A stretch of DNA of 64,000 nt from an uncultured Winogradskyella sp. (GTDB taxonomy: Bacteria > Bacteroidota > Bacteroidia > Flavobacteriales > Flavobacteriaceae), in NCBI RefSeq assembly GCF_947498345.1, contig NZ_CANMJY010000006.1:186001-250000 (forward strand). Direction: 5' to 3'. Of this stretch, positions 42,475-51,177 are shown in pieces. The position numbers and the translations under genes are program-made. Numbering within the stretch: position 1 is the stretch's first letter; the number at the start of each line of letters is the position of its first letter. Below the pieces are notes generated by a model, which searched no databases, had not been told where the DNA came from, and saw only the letters and a program-made list of their open reading frames with translations.

Positions 42475-43371
42475 ATGTCTTCAAAATCGAGATTAGATCG
42501 CGCTTATAAAAATGCTAAACGCATTCCGTTTGATGATTCTTCAAAGTTCATTTTATTCAGCGATTGCCATCGTGGCGATAATAGTTTTGCAGATGATTTT
42601 GCCAATAATAGAAATATTTACTTTCATGCTTTAAAACATTATTACGCTGAAGGTTTTAATTATTGTGAACTTGGTGATGGCGATGAGTTATGGGAAAATC
42701 TCTCTTTTGAATCTATACTTCACGCACACAAAAATGTGTATTTACTCATGAAACAATTTCATGATGAAGGTCGGTTACATATGATTTGGGGGAATCACGA
42801 TATGGTATATCGTAATCATGACTATGTTGAAAAGCATTTATCTACCTATTTTGATCCAAAAATTGGCGAAAATGTAGAATTATTTTGCGACATAAAGTAC
42901 CATGAAGGTATTGTTTTAGAGCATACCAAAACTAGACAAAAATTATTTCTATGCCATGGTCATCAAGCAGATTGGTGGAATTACCTCTTCTGGAAATGGA
43001 GTCGTTTTATGGTTCGTATTCTTTGGAAACCTTTAAATGTTATGGGTATTGCTGACCCTACAAGTCCTGCAAAAAACTATAAAGAATTGATAAAAGTAGA
43101 ACGAAGAACCAAAAAATGGATTATTGATAATAATAATCTCATTACCATTGCTGGCCATACCCATAGACCACGTTTTCCAGAACCTGGCGATATTGCTTTT
43201 TTTAATGATGGTAGTTGCGTACATCCTCGAAGTATTACTGGTATTGAAATTGAGGCTGGTAAAATTTCTCTTATAAAATGGCAAATCGTAACCACAGAAG
43301 ATGGTACTTTAAAGATTGATCGGTTTTTATTAGAAGGACCAACTGCTTTGATGGATTATAAGACAGAATAA
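42475..43371 (+). CDS. Metallophosphoesterase (UDP-diacylglucosamine pyrophosphatase-like)
   Basis: A 298-residue calcineurin-type phosphoesterase. The metal-site motifs are present: FSDCHRGD (block 1, with D at about 30), LGDGDELW (block 2, GD), WGNHDMV (GNHD) and later LCHGHQAD and AGHTHRP. Relatives include LpxH, which cleaves UDP-2,3-diacylglucosamine in lipid A synthesis, but this protein is longer than LpxH and its true substrate is unproven. It converges on the ferredoxin gene with no gap. Confidence 0.85.
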   Translation: MSSKSRLDRAYKNAKRIPFDDSSKFILFSDCHRGDNSFADDFANNRNIYFHALKHYYAEGFNYCELGDGDELWENLSFESILHAHKNVYLLMKQFHDEGRLHMIWGNHDMVYRNHDYVEKHLSTYFDPKIGENVELFCDIKYHEGIVLEHTKTRQKLFLCHGHQADWWNYLFWKWSRFMVRILWKPLNVMGIADPTSPAKNYKELIKVERRTKKWIIDNNNLITIAGHTHRPRFPEPGDIAFFNDGSCVHPRSITGIEIEAGKISLIKWQIVTTEDGTLKIDRFLLEGPTALMDYKTE

Positions 43372-43707
43372 TTAACTTTCTGGAGCCAGTTCAACCTCTA
43401 AGCCTTCCATGTCTGAAGTCATTTGAATTTGACAACCTAAACGCGAATTATCTTTTACGTAGAACGCTTCGGAGAGCATAGCTTCCTCATCATCTTGCAT
43501 TTCTGGCAACTCATTATCACTCAGCACATAACACTGGCATGATGCACACATCGCCATACCACCACATACACCTATTGTACCTTCTGGAGCCAACTCGTAA
43601 GAGCGTACAACTTCCATAAGGTTCATAGCCATATCAGTAGGGGCTTCAACTTTATGTACTACCCCTTCACGATCAATGATTGTTATATTTATATCTGGGT
43701 TATCCAA
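43372..43707 (-). CDS. 2Fe-2S ferredoxin
   Basis: A 111-residue [2Fe-2S] ferredoxin of the adrenodoxin type. The cluster ligands are Cys48, Cys54 and Cys57 (CGGMAMCASC) and Cys92 (RLGCQIQM). It starts with TTG directly after the stop of the reductase gene, so the two are translationally linked. The pairing suggests that the reductase reduces this ferredoxin, which in turn serves Fe-S cluster assembly or a P450/monooxygenase. The nearby NifU and Mrp genes favour Fe-S assembly. Confidence 0.93.
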   Translation of the reverse strand: MDNPDINITIIDREGVVHKVEAPTDMAMNLMEVVRSYELAPEGTIGVCGGMAMCASCQCYVLSDNELPEMQDDEEAMLSEAFYVKDNSRLGCQIQMTSDMEGLEVELAPES

Positions 43708-44769
43708 TTATTCTATGGCTTTAACTACAGCTTTTGGTGCCTCTTTACGTGTGCCATCAAATCCATCTATTCCGCTAACCGTAGTATATTTTAAAACATA
43801 TCTTTTCCCTGGGTTTATAATTTGATATGCCGCCTGACACATAAGTGTCGCCTCATGAAAACCGCAAAGAATCAGTTTTAGTTTTCCTGGATATGTATTA
43901 ACATCTCCAATAGCAAAAATACCTGGAATATTAGTTTGATAATCTAAGGCATTATTCACTTTAATGGCATTTTTTTCAATTTCTAAACCCCAGTTTGCAA
44001 TAGGGCCAAGCTTAGGTGACAACCCAAAAAGTGGCACAAAGTGGTCACATTCTACTTCAAACTCCTTTTCTATATGCTGAGCTTGTTTTACAACAACTGC
44101 TTTAACCTTGTCATCACCAACTATACCAACAACTTCAGCCGGAGTAATTAAGTTGATCTTGCCAGCATTTTTAAGCTCTTGTACTTTCTCTACAGAATCT
44201 AAATGCCCACGAAATTCATTCCTTCTATGAATCAATGTCACTTCGGAAGCAACATCACTTAAAAAAATACTCCAATCTAGTGCAGAATCACCACCACCTG
44301 CAATAACTACTCTTTTATTACGATATATCTCAGGATCCTTAATCATATACTCAACACCTTTATCTTCAAAATCTACGATGTTATGAATTAAAGGTTTTCT
44401 AGGCTCAAAACTCCCCAGACCACCTGCAATGGCAACTATAGGAGCTTTATGTTTAGTTCCTTTATTGGTAGTAACAATAAATGTACCGTCTTCTTGCTTA
44501 TCAATAGTCTCAGCACGTTCACCAAGTGTAAAACCTGGCTCAAACTGCTTGCATTGTTCCATTAATTTATCTGTTAAATCTCCTGCTAAAATCTCTGGAT
44601 AAGCAGGTATATCGTAAATAGGCTTCTTCGGATAAATCTCCGAACATTGCCCACCTGGTTGTGGCAGCGCATCAATTAAATGGCATTTTAATTTTAAAAG
44701 TCCAGCTTCAAAAACAGTAAAAAGCCCTGTTGGACCAGCACCTATAATGAGTATATCTGTTGTAATCAT
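43708..44769 (-). CDS. Ferredoxin--NADP+ reductase (thioredoxin-reductase-like)
   Basis: A 353-residue flavoprotein of the YumC-type ferredoxin reductase family. The FAD-binding motif is IIGAGPTGLF (8-17) and the NADP-binding motif is VIAGGGDSALDW (near 155). The redox CxxC of thioredoxin reductases is absent, which fits ferredoxin reductase. It moves electrons between NADPH and ferredoxin, and the ferredoxin gene follows immediately. The gene's -7 box is TAATTTTG at 44787-44794. Confidence 0.92.
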   Translation of the reverse strand: MITTDILIIGAGPTGLFTVFEAGLLKLKCHLIDALPQPGGQCSEIYPKKPIYDIPAYPEILAGDLTDKLMEQCKQFEPGFTLGERAETIDKQEDGTFIVTTNKGTKHKAPIVAIAGGLGSFEPRKPLIHNIVDFEDKGVEYMIKDPEIYRNKRVVIAGGGDSALDWSIFLSDVASEVTLIHRRNEFRGHLDSVEKVQELKNAGKINLITPAEVVGIVGDDKVKAVVVKQAQHIEKEFEVECDHFVPLFGLSPKLGPIANWGLEIEKNAIKVNNALDYQTNIPGIFAIGDVNTYPGKLKLILCGFHEATLMCQAAYQIINPGKRYVLKYTTVSGIDGFDGTRKEAPKAVVKAIE

Positions 44770-44786
44770 GAATTAAGAATTGGAAA

Positions 44787-44794
44787 CAAAATTA
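44787..44794 (-). promoter_or_regulatory. -7 promoter box of the ferredoxin reductase gene
   Basis: TAATTTTG on the minus strand matches TAnnTTTG and lies 18 bp before the ATG. Confidence 0.5.
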
Positions 44795-44835
44795 CTAATG
44801 GATTTTTGAGTAGAGTGTGATAAAAGTCACATTAA

Positions 44836-45075
44836 CTATTCTACATTAATAACACTTTCAATTTGTGGAGCATACTTTTTAATTGTCATCTCTACACCAG
44901 ATTTTAAGGTCATCTGATTTACACTACAAGATGTACATGCACCAACGAGTTGTACTTTAACAAATTTACCATCATCAATGGATAACAGGTTAATATCTCC
45001 TCCATCACTCTGCAAAAACGGACGAATTTCGTCTAATGCTTTTTCTACTTTTGTTTTAAGTTCTTCTGAGCTCAT
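44836..45075 (-). CDS. NifU-domain Fe-S scaffold protein
   Basis: A 79-residue NifU C-terminal (Nfu) domain. The Fe-S-binding CxxC is Cys47 and Cys50 (GACTSCSV), with the LQSDGGDINL start. Such domains carry [4Fe-4S] clusters to target proteins. It starts with an ATG that abuts the stop of the Mrp gene, so the pair is co-translated. Mrp and Nfu proteins are typical partners in cluster delivery. Confidence 0.95.
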   Translation of the reverse strand: MSSEELKTKVEKALDEIRPFLQSDGGDINLLSIDDGKFVKVQLVGACTSCSVNQMTLKSGVEMTIKKYAPQIESVINVE

Positions 45076-46215
45076 TTACTTTTTGTTTACTGCAGAGCAA
45101 CCTGCCATTGTTGTAATTTTTATTGCTTCTGTAGGCGGTAAGTTTTCATTTCTATCCACCACTTGCTGAACAACATTTCTTGTTAGTTCTTCAAAAGCAT
45201 TTTCAATAGGTGTAGCCGTTTGTAAGGCTGCTGGTCGACCAATATCCCCTGCTTCCCTTATGCTTTGTACTATAGGAATTTCCCCTAAAAATGGAACTTC
45301 TAAATCTTCAGCCAAATGCTTAGCACCTTCTTTTCCAAAGATATAATATTTATTTTCTGGTAATTCTGCTGGTGTAAAATAGGCCATATTCTCAATAATC
45401 CCTAGCACTGGTACATTAATGCTATCTTGCTGAAACATCGCCACACCTTTTTTAGCATCAGCTAATGCTACATTTTGAGGTGTGCTAACCACAACAGAAC
45501 CCGTTATAGGTAAAGCTTGCATAATACTTAAATGAATATCACCTGTTCCAGGAGGTAGATCAAGCAATAAAAAATCTAGTTCTCCCCATGCGGCATCGAA
45601 AATCATTTGGTTTAAAGCTTTAGACGCCATTGGCCCTCTCCAAATCACCGCTTGGTCTGATTTTGTAAAAAACCCTATGGATAAGACTTTTACCCCATAA
45701 TTTTCAATAGGTTTCATTTTTGATTTGCCATCAACATTAACAGATAATGGCCTTTCATTAGCGACATCGAACATTATAGGAATTGATGGTCCATAAATAT
45801 CTGCATCTAAAACACCTACTTTAAAGCCCATCTTGGCTAATGTAACCGCCATATTAGCTGTAACGGTAGATTTACCAACTCCTCCTTTACCAGAGGCAAC
45901 AGCGATGATATTCTGAATACCAGGAATTGGTTTTCCTTTAATTTCATTTTTAGGTTTTGTAGCTGGTGCATCAACTTTTACATTGATTTTTATCTTAGCC
46001 TTTTCATAAACCTTTCTATGAATAGTTTGCAATATTTCTACCTCTGTTTTTTTCTTTGCCTGAAGACTTGGGTTTTTAATGGTTATATCTACGATGACTT
46101 CGTCTGCAAATGTTACAACATTAGTTACAGCACCACTATCTATCATATTCTCTCCTTCGCCAGGAGCTGTAATGGTTTTAAGGGCGTTTAATATATCTTG
46201 TTTATTGAGTTTCAA
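45076..46215 (-). CDS. Mrp/NBP35-family Fe-S carrier ATPase
   Basis: A 379-residue ApbC/Mrp-type P-loop ATPase. The N-terminal DUF59 (MIP18-like) domain (about 1-90) precedes the nucleotide-binding domain, with the deviant Walker A ASGKGGVGKST (near 107-117), and DADIYGPS and LLDLPPGTGD. Mrp proteins bind and transfer [4Fe-4S] clusters. The start is TTG at 46215, 22 nt after the predicted transcription start; no nearby ATG would keep the N-terminal helix. The Nfu gene follows with no gap. Confidence 0.95.
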   Translation of the reverse strand: MKLNKQDILNALKTITAPGEGENMIDSGAVTNVVTFADEVIVDITIKNPSLQAKKKTEVEILQTIHRKVYEKAKIKINVKVDAPATKPKNEIKGKPIPGIQNIIAVASGKGGVGKSTVTANMAVTLAKMGFKVGVLDADIYGPSIPIMFDVANERPLSVNVDGKSKMKPIENYGVKVLSIGFFTKSDQAVIWRGPMASKALNQMIFDAAWGELDFLLLDLPPGTGDIHLSIMQALPITGSVVVSTPQNVALADAKKGVAMFQQDSINVPVLGIIENMAYFTPAELPENKYYIFGKEGAKHLAEDLEVPFLGEIPIVQSIREAGDIGRPAALQTATPIENAFEELTRNVVQQVVDRNENLPPTEAIKITTMAGCSAVNKK

Positions 46216-46240
46216 TTTTTATTTGGATTTATTCTAAATG

Positions 46241-46248
46241 CAAAGATA
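46241..46248 (-). promoter_or_regulatory. -7 promoter box of the mrp-nfu unit
   Basis: TATCTTTG on the minus strand, 26 bp before the TTG start codon of the Mrp gene. Confidence 0.55.
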
Positions 46249-46447
46249 CTGCTAAAAGTTTAGATTTTGAAGTCTTAAAATTGAATTGAGAAATAGGTGG
46301 ATTTAGTTTATATATGAAGATTCTATTTGTGGTTGTTTGCGAGTATTAAATATTAAGACGTATTATTATTTTTGAAGGCTAATTGTAAACTTGATTTTGA
46401 GATAACCCTAATCAAAAAAAGAAATTTAGAATTAAAAATTCTCTTAT
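46249..46447. other. Gap between the ATL gene and the mrp promoter
   Basis: AT-rich, no coding region, no obvious hairpin or repeat; I see nothing functional except the downstream edge of the mrp promoter. Confidence 0.4.
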
Positions 46448-46777
46448 TCAAAGCTCCTTCGCAGGATCCCAAAATACAGATTCCAAATTCTGAATTTGAT
46501 TATCGATAACTTCTATACCTTCATTTTCCAGCAGCTGTTGCATTAGGTTAGTACCTTCAAAATGATGCTTACCTGTTAATAAACCTTTTCTATTGACGAC
46601 ACGATGTGCAGGCACGTCTTTTCCGCCTGAGCCATTCATAGCATAACCAACAATACGTGCACTCTTTGCAGCTCCCAGATATTTTGCAATGGCTCCATAG
46701 CTTGTTACTCTACCATGAGGCACAAGTCGGGCAACTTCATATACTTTTTCAAAAAATCCTAGCGTTTCTGGTTTCAT
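46448..46777 (-). CDS. Alkyltransferase-like (ATL) DNA repair protein
   Basis: A 109-residue protein of the MGMT (O6-alkylguanine-DNA alkyltransferase) fold, of ATL length. The active-site motif PCHRV reads PAHRV (about 56-60), so the acceptor Cys is Ala and no alkyl transfer can occur. ATL proteins instead bind O6-alkylguanine and hand the lesion to nucleotide excision repair. The DNA-binding HTH segment VTSYGAIAKYLGAAKSARIVGYAM is intact. It starts by a TAATG overlap with the LysE-type gene. Confidence 0.93.
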   Translation of the reverse strand: MKPETLGFFEKVYEVARLVPHGRVTSYGAIAKYLGAAKSARIVGYAMNGSGGKDVPAHRVVNRKGLLTGKHHFEGTNLMQQLLENEGIEVIDNQIQNLESVFWDPAKEL

Positions 46778-47406
46778 TAAAGTTCTCTAAGAATATTTAT
46801 TAGTGTAATTAATGCGACTATACCTGTGATAATTCCTATACTGTAATTCATACTCTTTTGGGAAGTGAATTTTTTATCTTTTATTTTTTCGAAAAAGAAA
46901 ATATAGAAATATAACATTACAAAAGTTCCCATTGCAGCACCTGTAACGTAGGTTATTATACTTGTACGCTCTAAATTCATCCATCCAAATGATGTGAGTG
47001 TGATGGTCATATAGGCTTGATAAGGAATCGGGAACACATTTAGTGATGATAAAAACATACCATGAAAAAAACGACTTTTTTTGCTCCTAACATCAGCCTC
47101 AACTTTAGTTTCTTTTTGATTTCTAGCAATAACCAAGAAGTAAATGGTGATTAAAACAAAAATGACAAAAGCCACTCGCTGAAGAATTTCAACAATATCT
47201 GGACGGTTTGATAAGTATCTTGCAAAAATTGCTGCTACATAGGTTTGAATAAAAACAACCAAACATACGCCTGATGAAAATGTGATACCCCTTCCTGGTC
47301 CTTCTTTTAAGCTTATCTTAGCAGCTGTCATATTAAGTAAGCCTGGTGGAATTACACCTATGAGTGCAACAAAAAGTCCTAGGAAGAAGACGACAGTAAT
47401 GCTCAA
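46777..47406 (-). CDS. LysE-type amino-acid exporter family protein
   Basis: A 209-residue membrane protein with six hydrophobic helices, of the LysE/RhtB translocator fold. The family's N-terminal pattern GLFVALIGVIPPGLLNMTAAK is seen, with its conserved Pro pair. It probably exports an amino acid or related small solute. It overlaps the ATL gene by one base and follows trmB by 3 bp, forming a three-gene unit. Substrate unknown. Confidence 0.8.
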   Translation of the reverse strand: MSITVVFFLGLFVALIGVIPPGLLNMTAAKISLKEGPGRGITFSSGVCLVVFIQTYVAAIFARYLSNRPDIVEILQRVAFVIFVLITIYFLVIARNQKETKVEADVRSKKSRFFHGMFLSSLNVFPIPYQAYMTITLTSFGWMNLERTSIITYVTGAAMGTFVMLYFYIFFFEKIKDKKFTSQKSMNYSIGIITGIVALITLINILREL

Positions 47407-47409
47407 ATT

Positions 47410-48084
47410 TTAGTTGATTTTGAATCTAATATACGTAATTGCTTTGTCTTTCTCTAAATACTGGTTCTCATAAAAGGTTTGTATTTCTGTTACTTCTTCT
47501 GGACTACCTTCTAATTTGTATACATTATGATTGGCATATAATACCTCATAACCTAAACCATGAAGCAAGCCTAGAGTATAACCATGCATAAATTCGCTGT
47601 CCGTTTTTAAATGCATTAACCCATTGGGCTTTAGTACTTTTCTGTAACGCTCTAAAAACTGAAGATTAGTTAAACGGTGTTTAGTTCGTTTGTATTTTAT
47701 TTGTGGGTCTGGAAAGGTTATCCAGATTTCGTCTACTTCATTTTCTGCAAATACACAATCTATCAGTTCAATTTGTGTTCTTATAAATGCTGCATTGGGA
47801 ATATTGTTTTCTAATGCTGTTTTTGCTCCTCTCCAAAACCGTGCTCCTTTAATATCTATACCTACGAAATTTTTATTTAGATAACGTTTTGCCAAACCTA
47901 CAGTATACTCACCTTTTCCACAACCTAGCTCTAAAACCAAAGGGTTATTGTTTTTAAAAAAATCTTTTCTCCAATTACCTTTAAGTGAATAGTTTTCATC
48001 AGTCAATTCTTCACGTGTAGGCTGAAATACATTAGCGAATGTCTCGTTTTCTTTAAATCGTTTGAGTTTATTTTTACTTCCCAC
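47410..48084 (-). CDS. trmB: tRNA (guanine-46-N7)-methyltransferase
   Basis: A 224-residue SAM-dependent enzyme that makes m7G46 in tRNA. The SAM-binding start is LELGCGKGEYTVGLA (about 51-65), the acidic FVGIDIKGARFW and the family motif ITFPDPQIKYKRTKHRLT are present. It begins with GTG (MGSKNKLKRF), the conserved family start. It leads a three-gene unit with the LysE-type and ATL genes. Confidence 0.96.
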   Translation of the reverse strand: MGSKNKLKRFKENETFANVFQPTREELTDENYSLKGNWRKDFFKNNNPLVLELGCGKGEYTVGLAKRYLNKNFVGIDIKGARFWRGAKTALENNIPNAAFIRTQIELIDCVFAENEVDEIWITFPDPQIKYKRTKHRLTNLQFLERYRKVLKPNGLMHLKTDSEFMHGYTLGLLHGLGYEVLYANHNVYKLEGSPEEVTEIQTFYENQYLEKDKAITYIRFKIN

Positions 48085-48135
48085 GTTTTTGCTACTTATT
48101 AATAATTCTGTAAAATTAAGGAAACATTTTAGGTT

Positions 48136-48143
48136 TATCTTTG
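48136..48143 (+). promoter_or_regulatory. -7 promoter box of the glycosyltransferase gene
   Basis: TATCTTTG, predicting a start near 48147, 11 nt before an ATG that is immediately followed by a TAA stop. Confidence 0.55.
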
Positions 48144-48157
48144 TTTAATCAATTGAT

Positions 48158-49237
48158 ATGTAAAATAAAAAGGCACTGAAGCAAATTCAACATAATAAGC
48201 AAATTTTAGTTGCTCCACTTAATTGGGGTTTAGGTCATGCCACACGATGTATTCCTATTATAAACGCTTTAAAGGAACAACATTTTAAACCTGTAATTGC
48301 AAGCGATGGTATTGCTTTAGATTTGTTAAAAAAAGAGTTTCCAGATCTAAAAGCTATAGAACTACCGTCTTATGACATTAGATATTCTAAAAAAGCGAAT
48401 AGCTTTAAATTAAAACTTCTTAAAGATTCTCCTCATCTTTTAAAAACCATAAGGCGAGAGAAAAAAGTCATTGAAAGCTTAATTGATGACGAACATATAT
48501 CAGGAATTATTTCTGACAACCGTTTTGGGGTGAGACACAACAGTATTCCTTCGGTTTTCATAACCCATCAATTACGCGTTTTAAGTGGTGGTACTACATG
48601 GTTGAGCAGTAAATTACACCAGAGTATTATTTCGAAATTTGAAGAATGTTGGGTTCCTGATCATAGAGATCTCAATAATTTAAGTGGAGATTTAGGGCAT
48701 ACAGAGAAGTACCAATCGTCAGTAAAATATATTGGTCCTTTAAGCCGATTTAAAAAACTAAACCTCCCAAAAAAATACAAGCTCCTTGTTATACTCTCTG
48801 GACCAGAACCTCAGCGCACCTATTTACAAGAAAAGTTACTCAATGAACTACAGTCTTATAAGGCAAATGTTTGCTTTGTAAAAGGAATTATTGAGGCTGA
48901 ACAACTTAAGCGTGTAAAACGAAATATTACGATCTATAATTTTATGACCAGTCAAGAACTCGAAATTGCTTTAAATGAGAGTGAAGTGGTTTTAAGTAGA
49001 TCTGGCTATACGTCTATTATGGATTATGCTAGGCTTGAAAAAAAAGCTTTCTTAATACCAACACCAGGACAATTTGAACAAGAGTACCTATCTAAAAAAT
49101 TTAGTGTAGAAGGTGTTGCCCCAAGTTGTACACAAAAAGCTTTTGAGATTGAGATGTTAAATGACATTAAGAACTACTCAGGCTTTAAGAATGTGCAGTA
49201 TAATGTTAACTATAAAAAATTATTCAGCCTTTTCTAA
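48158..49237 (+). pseudogene. Glycosyltransferase gene with a stop at codon 2
   Basis: The frame encodes a nucleotide-sugar glycosyltransferase (GT-B fold), starting with the conserved glycine loop ILVAPLNWGLGHATR (from about 48203) and ending with SRSGYTSIMDYARLEKKAFLIPTPGQFEQEYL. The only ATG upstream (48158) is followed at once by TAA (48161), then AAT AAA AAG GCA. Reading AAA for TAA would give an ordinary N terminus (MKNKKALKQ). Possible rescue starts are CTG at 48176, or TTG at 48323, which would delete the glycine loop. Either a one-base nonsense mutation, a sequencing error, or a non-standard CTG start. Confidence 0.7.
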
Positions 49238-50263
49238 AGTAAAAGAAAATTCGCTTCCCACACCAAGCTCACTTTCTACATACATTTTTTCTTCATGAGC
49301 TTCTATAATGTGCTTAACAATTGACAACCCTAAACCCGAACCTCCTTCTTTTCGAGAACCACTTTTATCTACTCTATAAAAGCGCTCAAACAATCGCGGT
49401 AAGTTTGCTTTGTTTATGCCTTCACCATTATCTGTAATTCTTATAATGACTTTGCTTTTTATTAGGTTTTCTATGCTGATTTCTGTTGTTCCATTTTCTC
49501 TCCCGTATTTAATAGAATTAACAATTAAATTAGTTAATACTTGCTGTATTCGCTCTTTATCCGCATATACCATTATTGGCCTAGGGTAGTCCATATCAAA
49601 AGTTAGTGTTATTCTTTTCTTTGCTGCTTTCATTTCAAAGAGCTCAAACACATTTCTCACTAGCTCAACAATATCAAAACGTTCTTTATTTAAACTTAGA
49701 TCACCTACCTCAAGCTTAGTGATCATGTCTAAATCCTTAATAATATATGTGAGACGCTCTACACCTTTACTAGCTCTGTTTAAATACTTTTTTTTAAGTT
49801 TTTCATCATCAATTCCACCATCTAATAACGTATCAATATAGCCTTGCACAGTAAACAGAGGTGTCTTTAACTCATGAGATACATTACCTATAAATTCTTT
49901 TCGGTATTCTTCTCTGACTTTTAGAGTTTCGATTTCAATCTTTTTATCTCTAGCATATTTATCAATCTCCTTGGTTAGTGTTCCCATATCTGTTGTTATA
50001 GGTTGCTGTCTCAAACTTGTGGATTCTAAAAGTGTTAAATCATCATAGATATTTTTAACACGCCTGTAAATGAAACGTTCTACTCTATATTGTACAATAG
50101 CAAAACATAACGGAAAACAAATTATAGGAAAGAAAACCACTTGCCAATTGAACGTATGGTAATAATATAAAAAAACACTCACTAAGAGTGTTACAAATAA
50201 AGTGACATACAACGAAGTTCTAATAGCAAACTTGTATGTTTTTTTAAAATTTTTTTTCTGCAT
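49220..50263 (-). CDS. PhoR-like membrane sensor histidine kinase
   Basis: A 347-residue kinase with two N-terminal membrane helices (about 14-34 and 40-58) and almost no periplasmic loop, then a coiled linker, the HisKA helix with His130 (NVSHELKTPLFTVQGY) and an HATPase domain with the N box, DNGEGI and GGSGLGLSIVKH boxes. The layout resembles PhoR of the phosphate system, but the membrane topology suggests it senses within the membrane. It directly follows the OmpR-type regulator gene (ATG overlaps the stop by one base). Its 3' end overlaps the convergent glycosyltransferase gene by 18 bp. Confidence 0.93.
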   Translation of the reverse strand: MQKKNFKKTYKFAIRTSLYVTLFVTLLVSVFLYYYHTFNWQVVFFPIICFPLCFAIVQYRVERFIYRRVKNIYDDLTLLESTSLRQQPITTDMGTLTKEIDKYARDKKIEIETLKVREEYRKEFIGNVSHELKTPLFTVQGYIDTLLDGGIDDEKLKKKYLNRASKGVERLTYIIKDLDMITKLEVGDLSLNKERFDIVELVRNVFELFEMKAAKKRITLTFDMDYPRPIMVYADKERIQQVLTNLIVNSIKYGRENGTTEISIENLIKSKVIIRITDNGEGINKANLPRLFERFYRVDKSGSRKEGGSGLGLSIVKHIIEAHEEKMYVESELGVGSEFSFTLEKAE

Positions 50264-50946
50264 TAGTCTACAAACTTGTATCCAACACCTTTAACCGTTT
50301 TAAAAGATTTGTCACCTATTTTTTCGCGAAGCTTTCTAATGTGCACATCAATGGTTCTTCCTCCTACAACCACTTCATTACCCCAAACTTTATCTAAAAT
50401 CTCTTCGCGCTTAAAAACTTTACCAGGCTTGGTTGCTAACAAAGATAACAATTCAAACTCTTTTCTGGGTAATATCAATTCTTCACCTTTCTTAGTTATT
50501 TTATATTCTTCTCTGTTAATGACTAAATCACCTATTTTAATAGCTTCATTTGTGTTTTCAGTTTCTTTAAGTCTTCTCAATAACGCTTTAACCTTACTAA
50601 CAAGTACTTTGGGTTTAATAGGTTTTGTAATATAATCGTCAGCGCCAGCATCAAATCCAGCCATCTGAGAGTAGTCTTCACCTCTTGCAGTTAAAAATGT
50701 AATGATAGTATTGTTGAGTTTAGAATCTTGTCGTATACGTTCACAGGCTTCAATACCGTCCATATCTGGCATCATTACATCTAATATAATTAAATGAGGT
50801 TTATGTTTTTTGGCTTTTTCAATAGCCTCAATACCATTTTCTCCAGTGATGACTTGATAGCCTTCTGATGATAAGTTATAACCAACTATCTCTAGAATAT
50901 CTGGCTCATCGTCCACTAATAAAATTTTAATATCCTTTTTTTTCAC
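50263..50946 (-). CDS. OmpR/PhoB-type response regulator
   Basis: A 227-residue response regulator with a receiver (acidic residues 12-13, phosphoacceptor Asp56 in LILDVMMP) and a winged-helix OmpR output domain (about 130-227, with EFELLSLLATKPGKVFKREEILDKVWG and GGRTIDVHIRKLREKIGD). Partner of the kinase that follows, sharing the start/stop overlap. In Bacteroidota this pairing is often annotated as PhoPR-like; the actual stimulus is unknown. Confidence 0.95.
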   Translation of the reverse strand: MKKKDIKILLVDDEPDILEIVGYNLSSEGYQVITGENGIEAIEKAKKHKPHLIILDVMMPDMDGIEACERIRQDSKLNNTIITFLTARGEDYSQMAGFDAGADDYITKPIKPKVLVSKVKALLRRLKETENTNEAIKIGDLVINREEYKITKKGEELILPRKEFELLSLLATKPGKVFKREEILDKVWGNEVVVGGRTIDVHIRKLREKIGDKSFKTVKGVGYKFVD

Positions 50947-51177
50947 AATAAAGGTAATTTTAACGTTGTGTAAAGATAAAATATATCTGTATTATGTAAC
51001 TACTCTTATTTAAATGATAACAATTCTCTAACATTAAAATTCTAAACCGTTGAAAATTAAAATGCTCTAACACTTAACATGTTATCTTATTGTAAAAAAG
51101 CCAATTGTTAATAAAAACCTCAGATAAAACTCGTTAATAGTTAGTATATTTACAGACTAATTTTTTAATAATCAATT

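Noticed and set aside
48323-49237. Glycosyltransferase starting with TTG at 48323
   Set aside because: It would remove the conserved glycine loop (ILVAPLNWGLGHATR) encoded in frame upstream.
51018-51033. TAACA repeats 11 bp apart upstream of the OmpR-type regulator
   Set aside because: The spacing fits a Pho box but the 5-bp word is too short to be significant in such AT-rich DNA.
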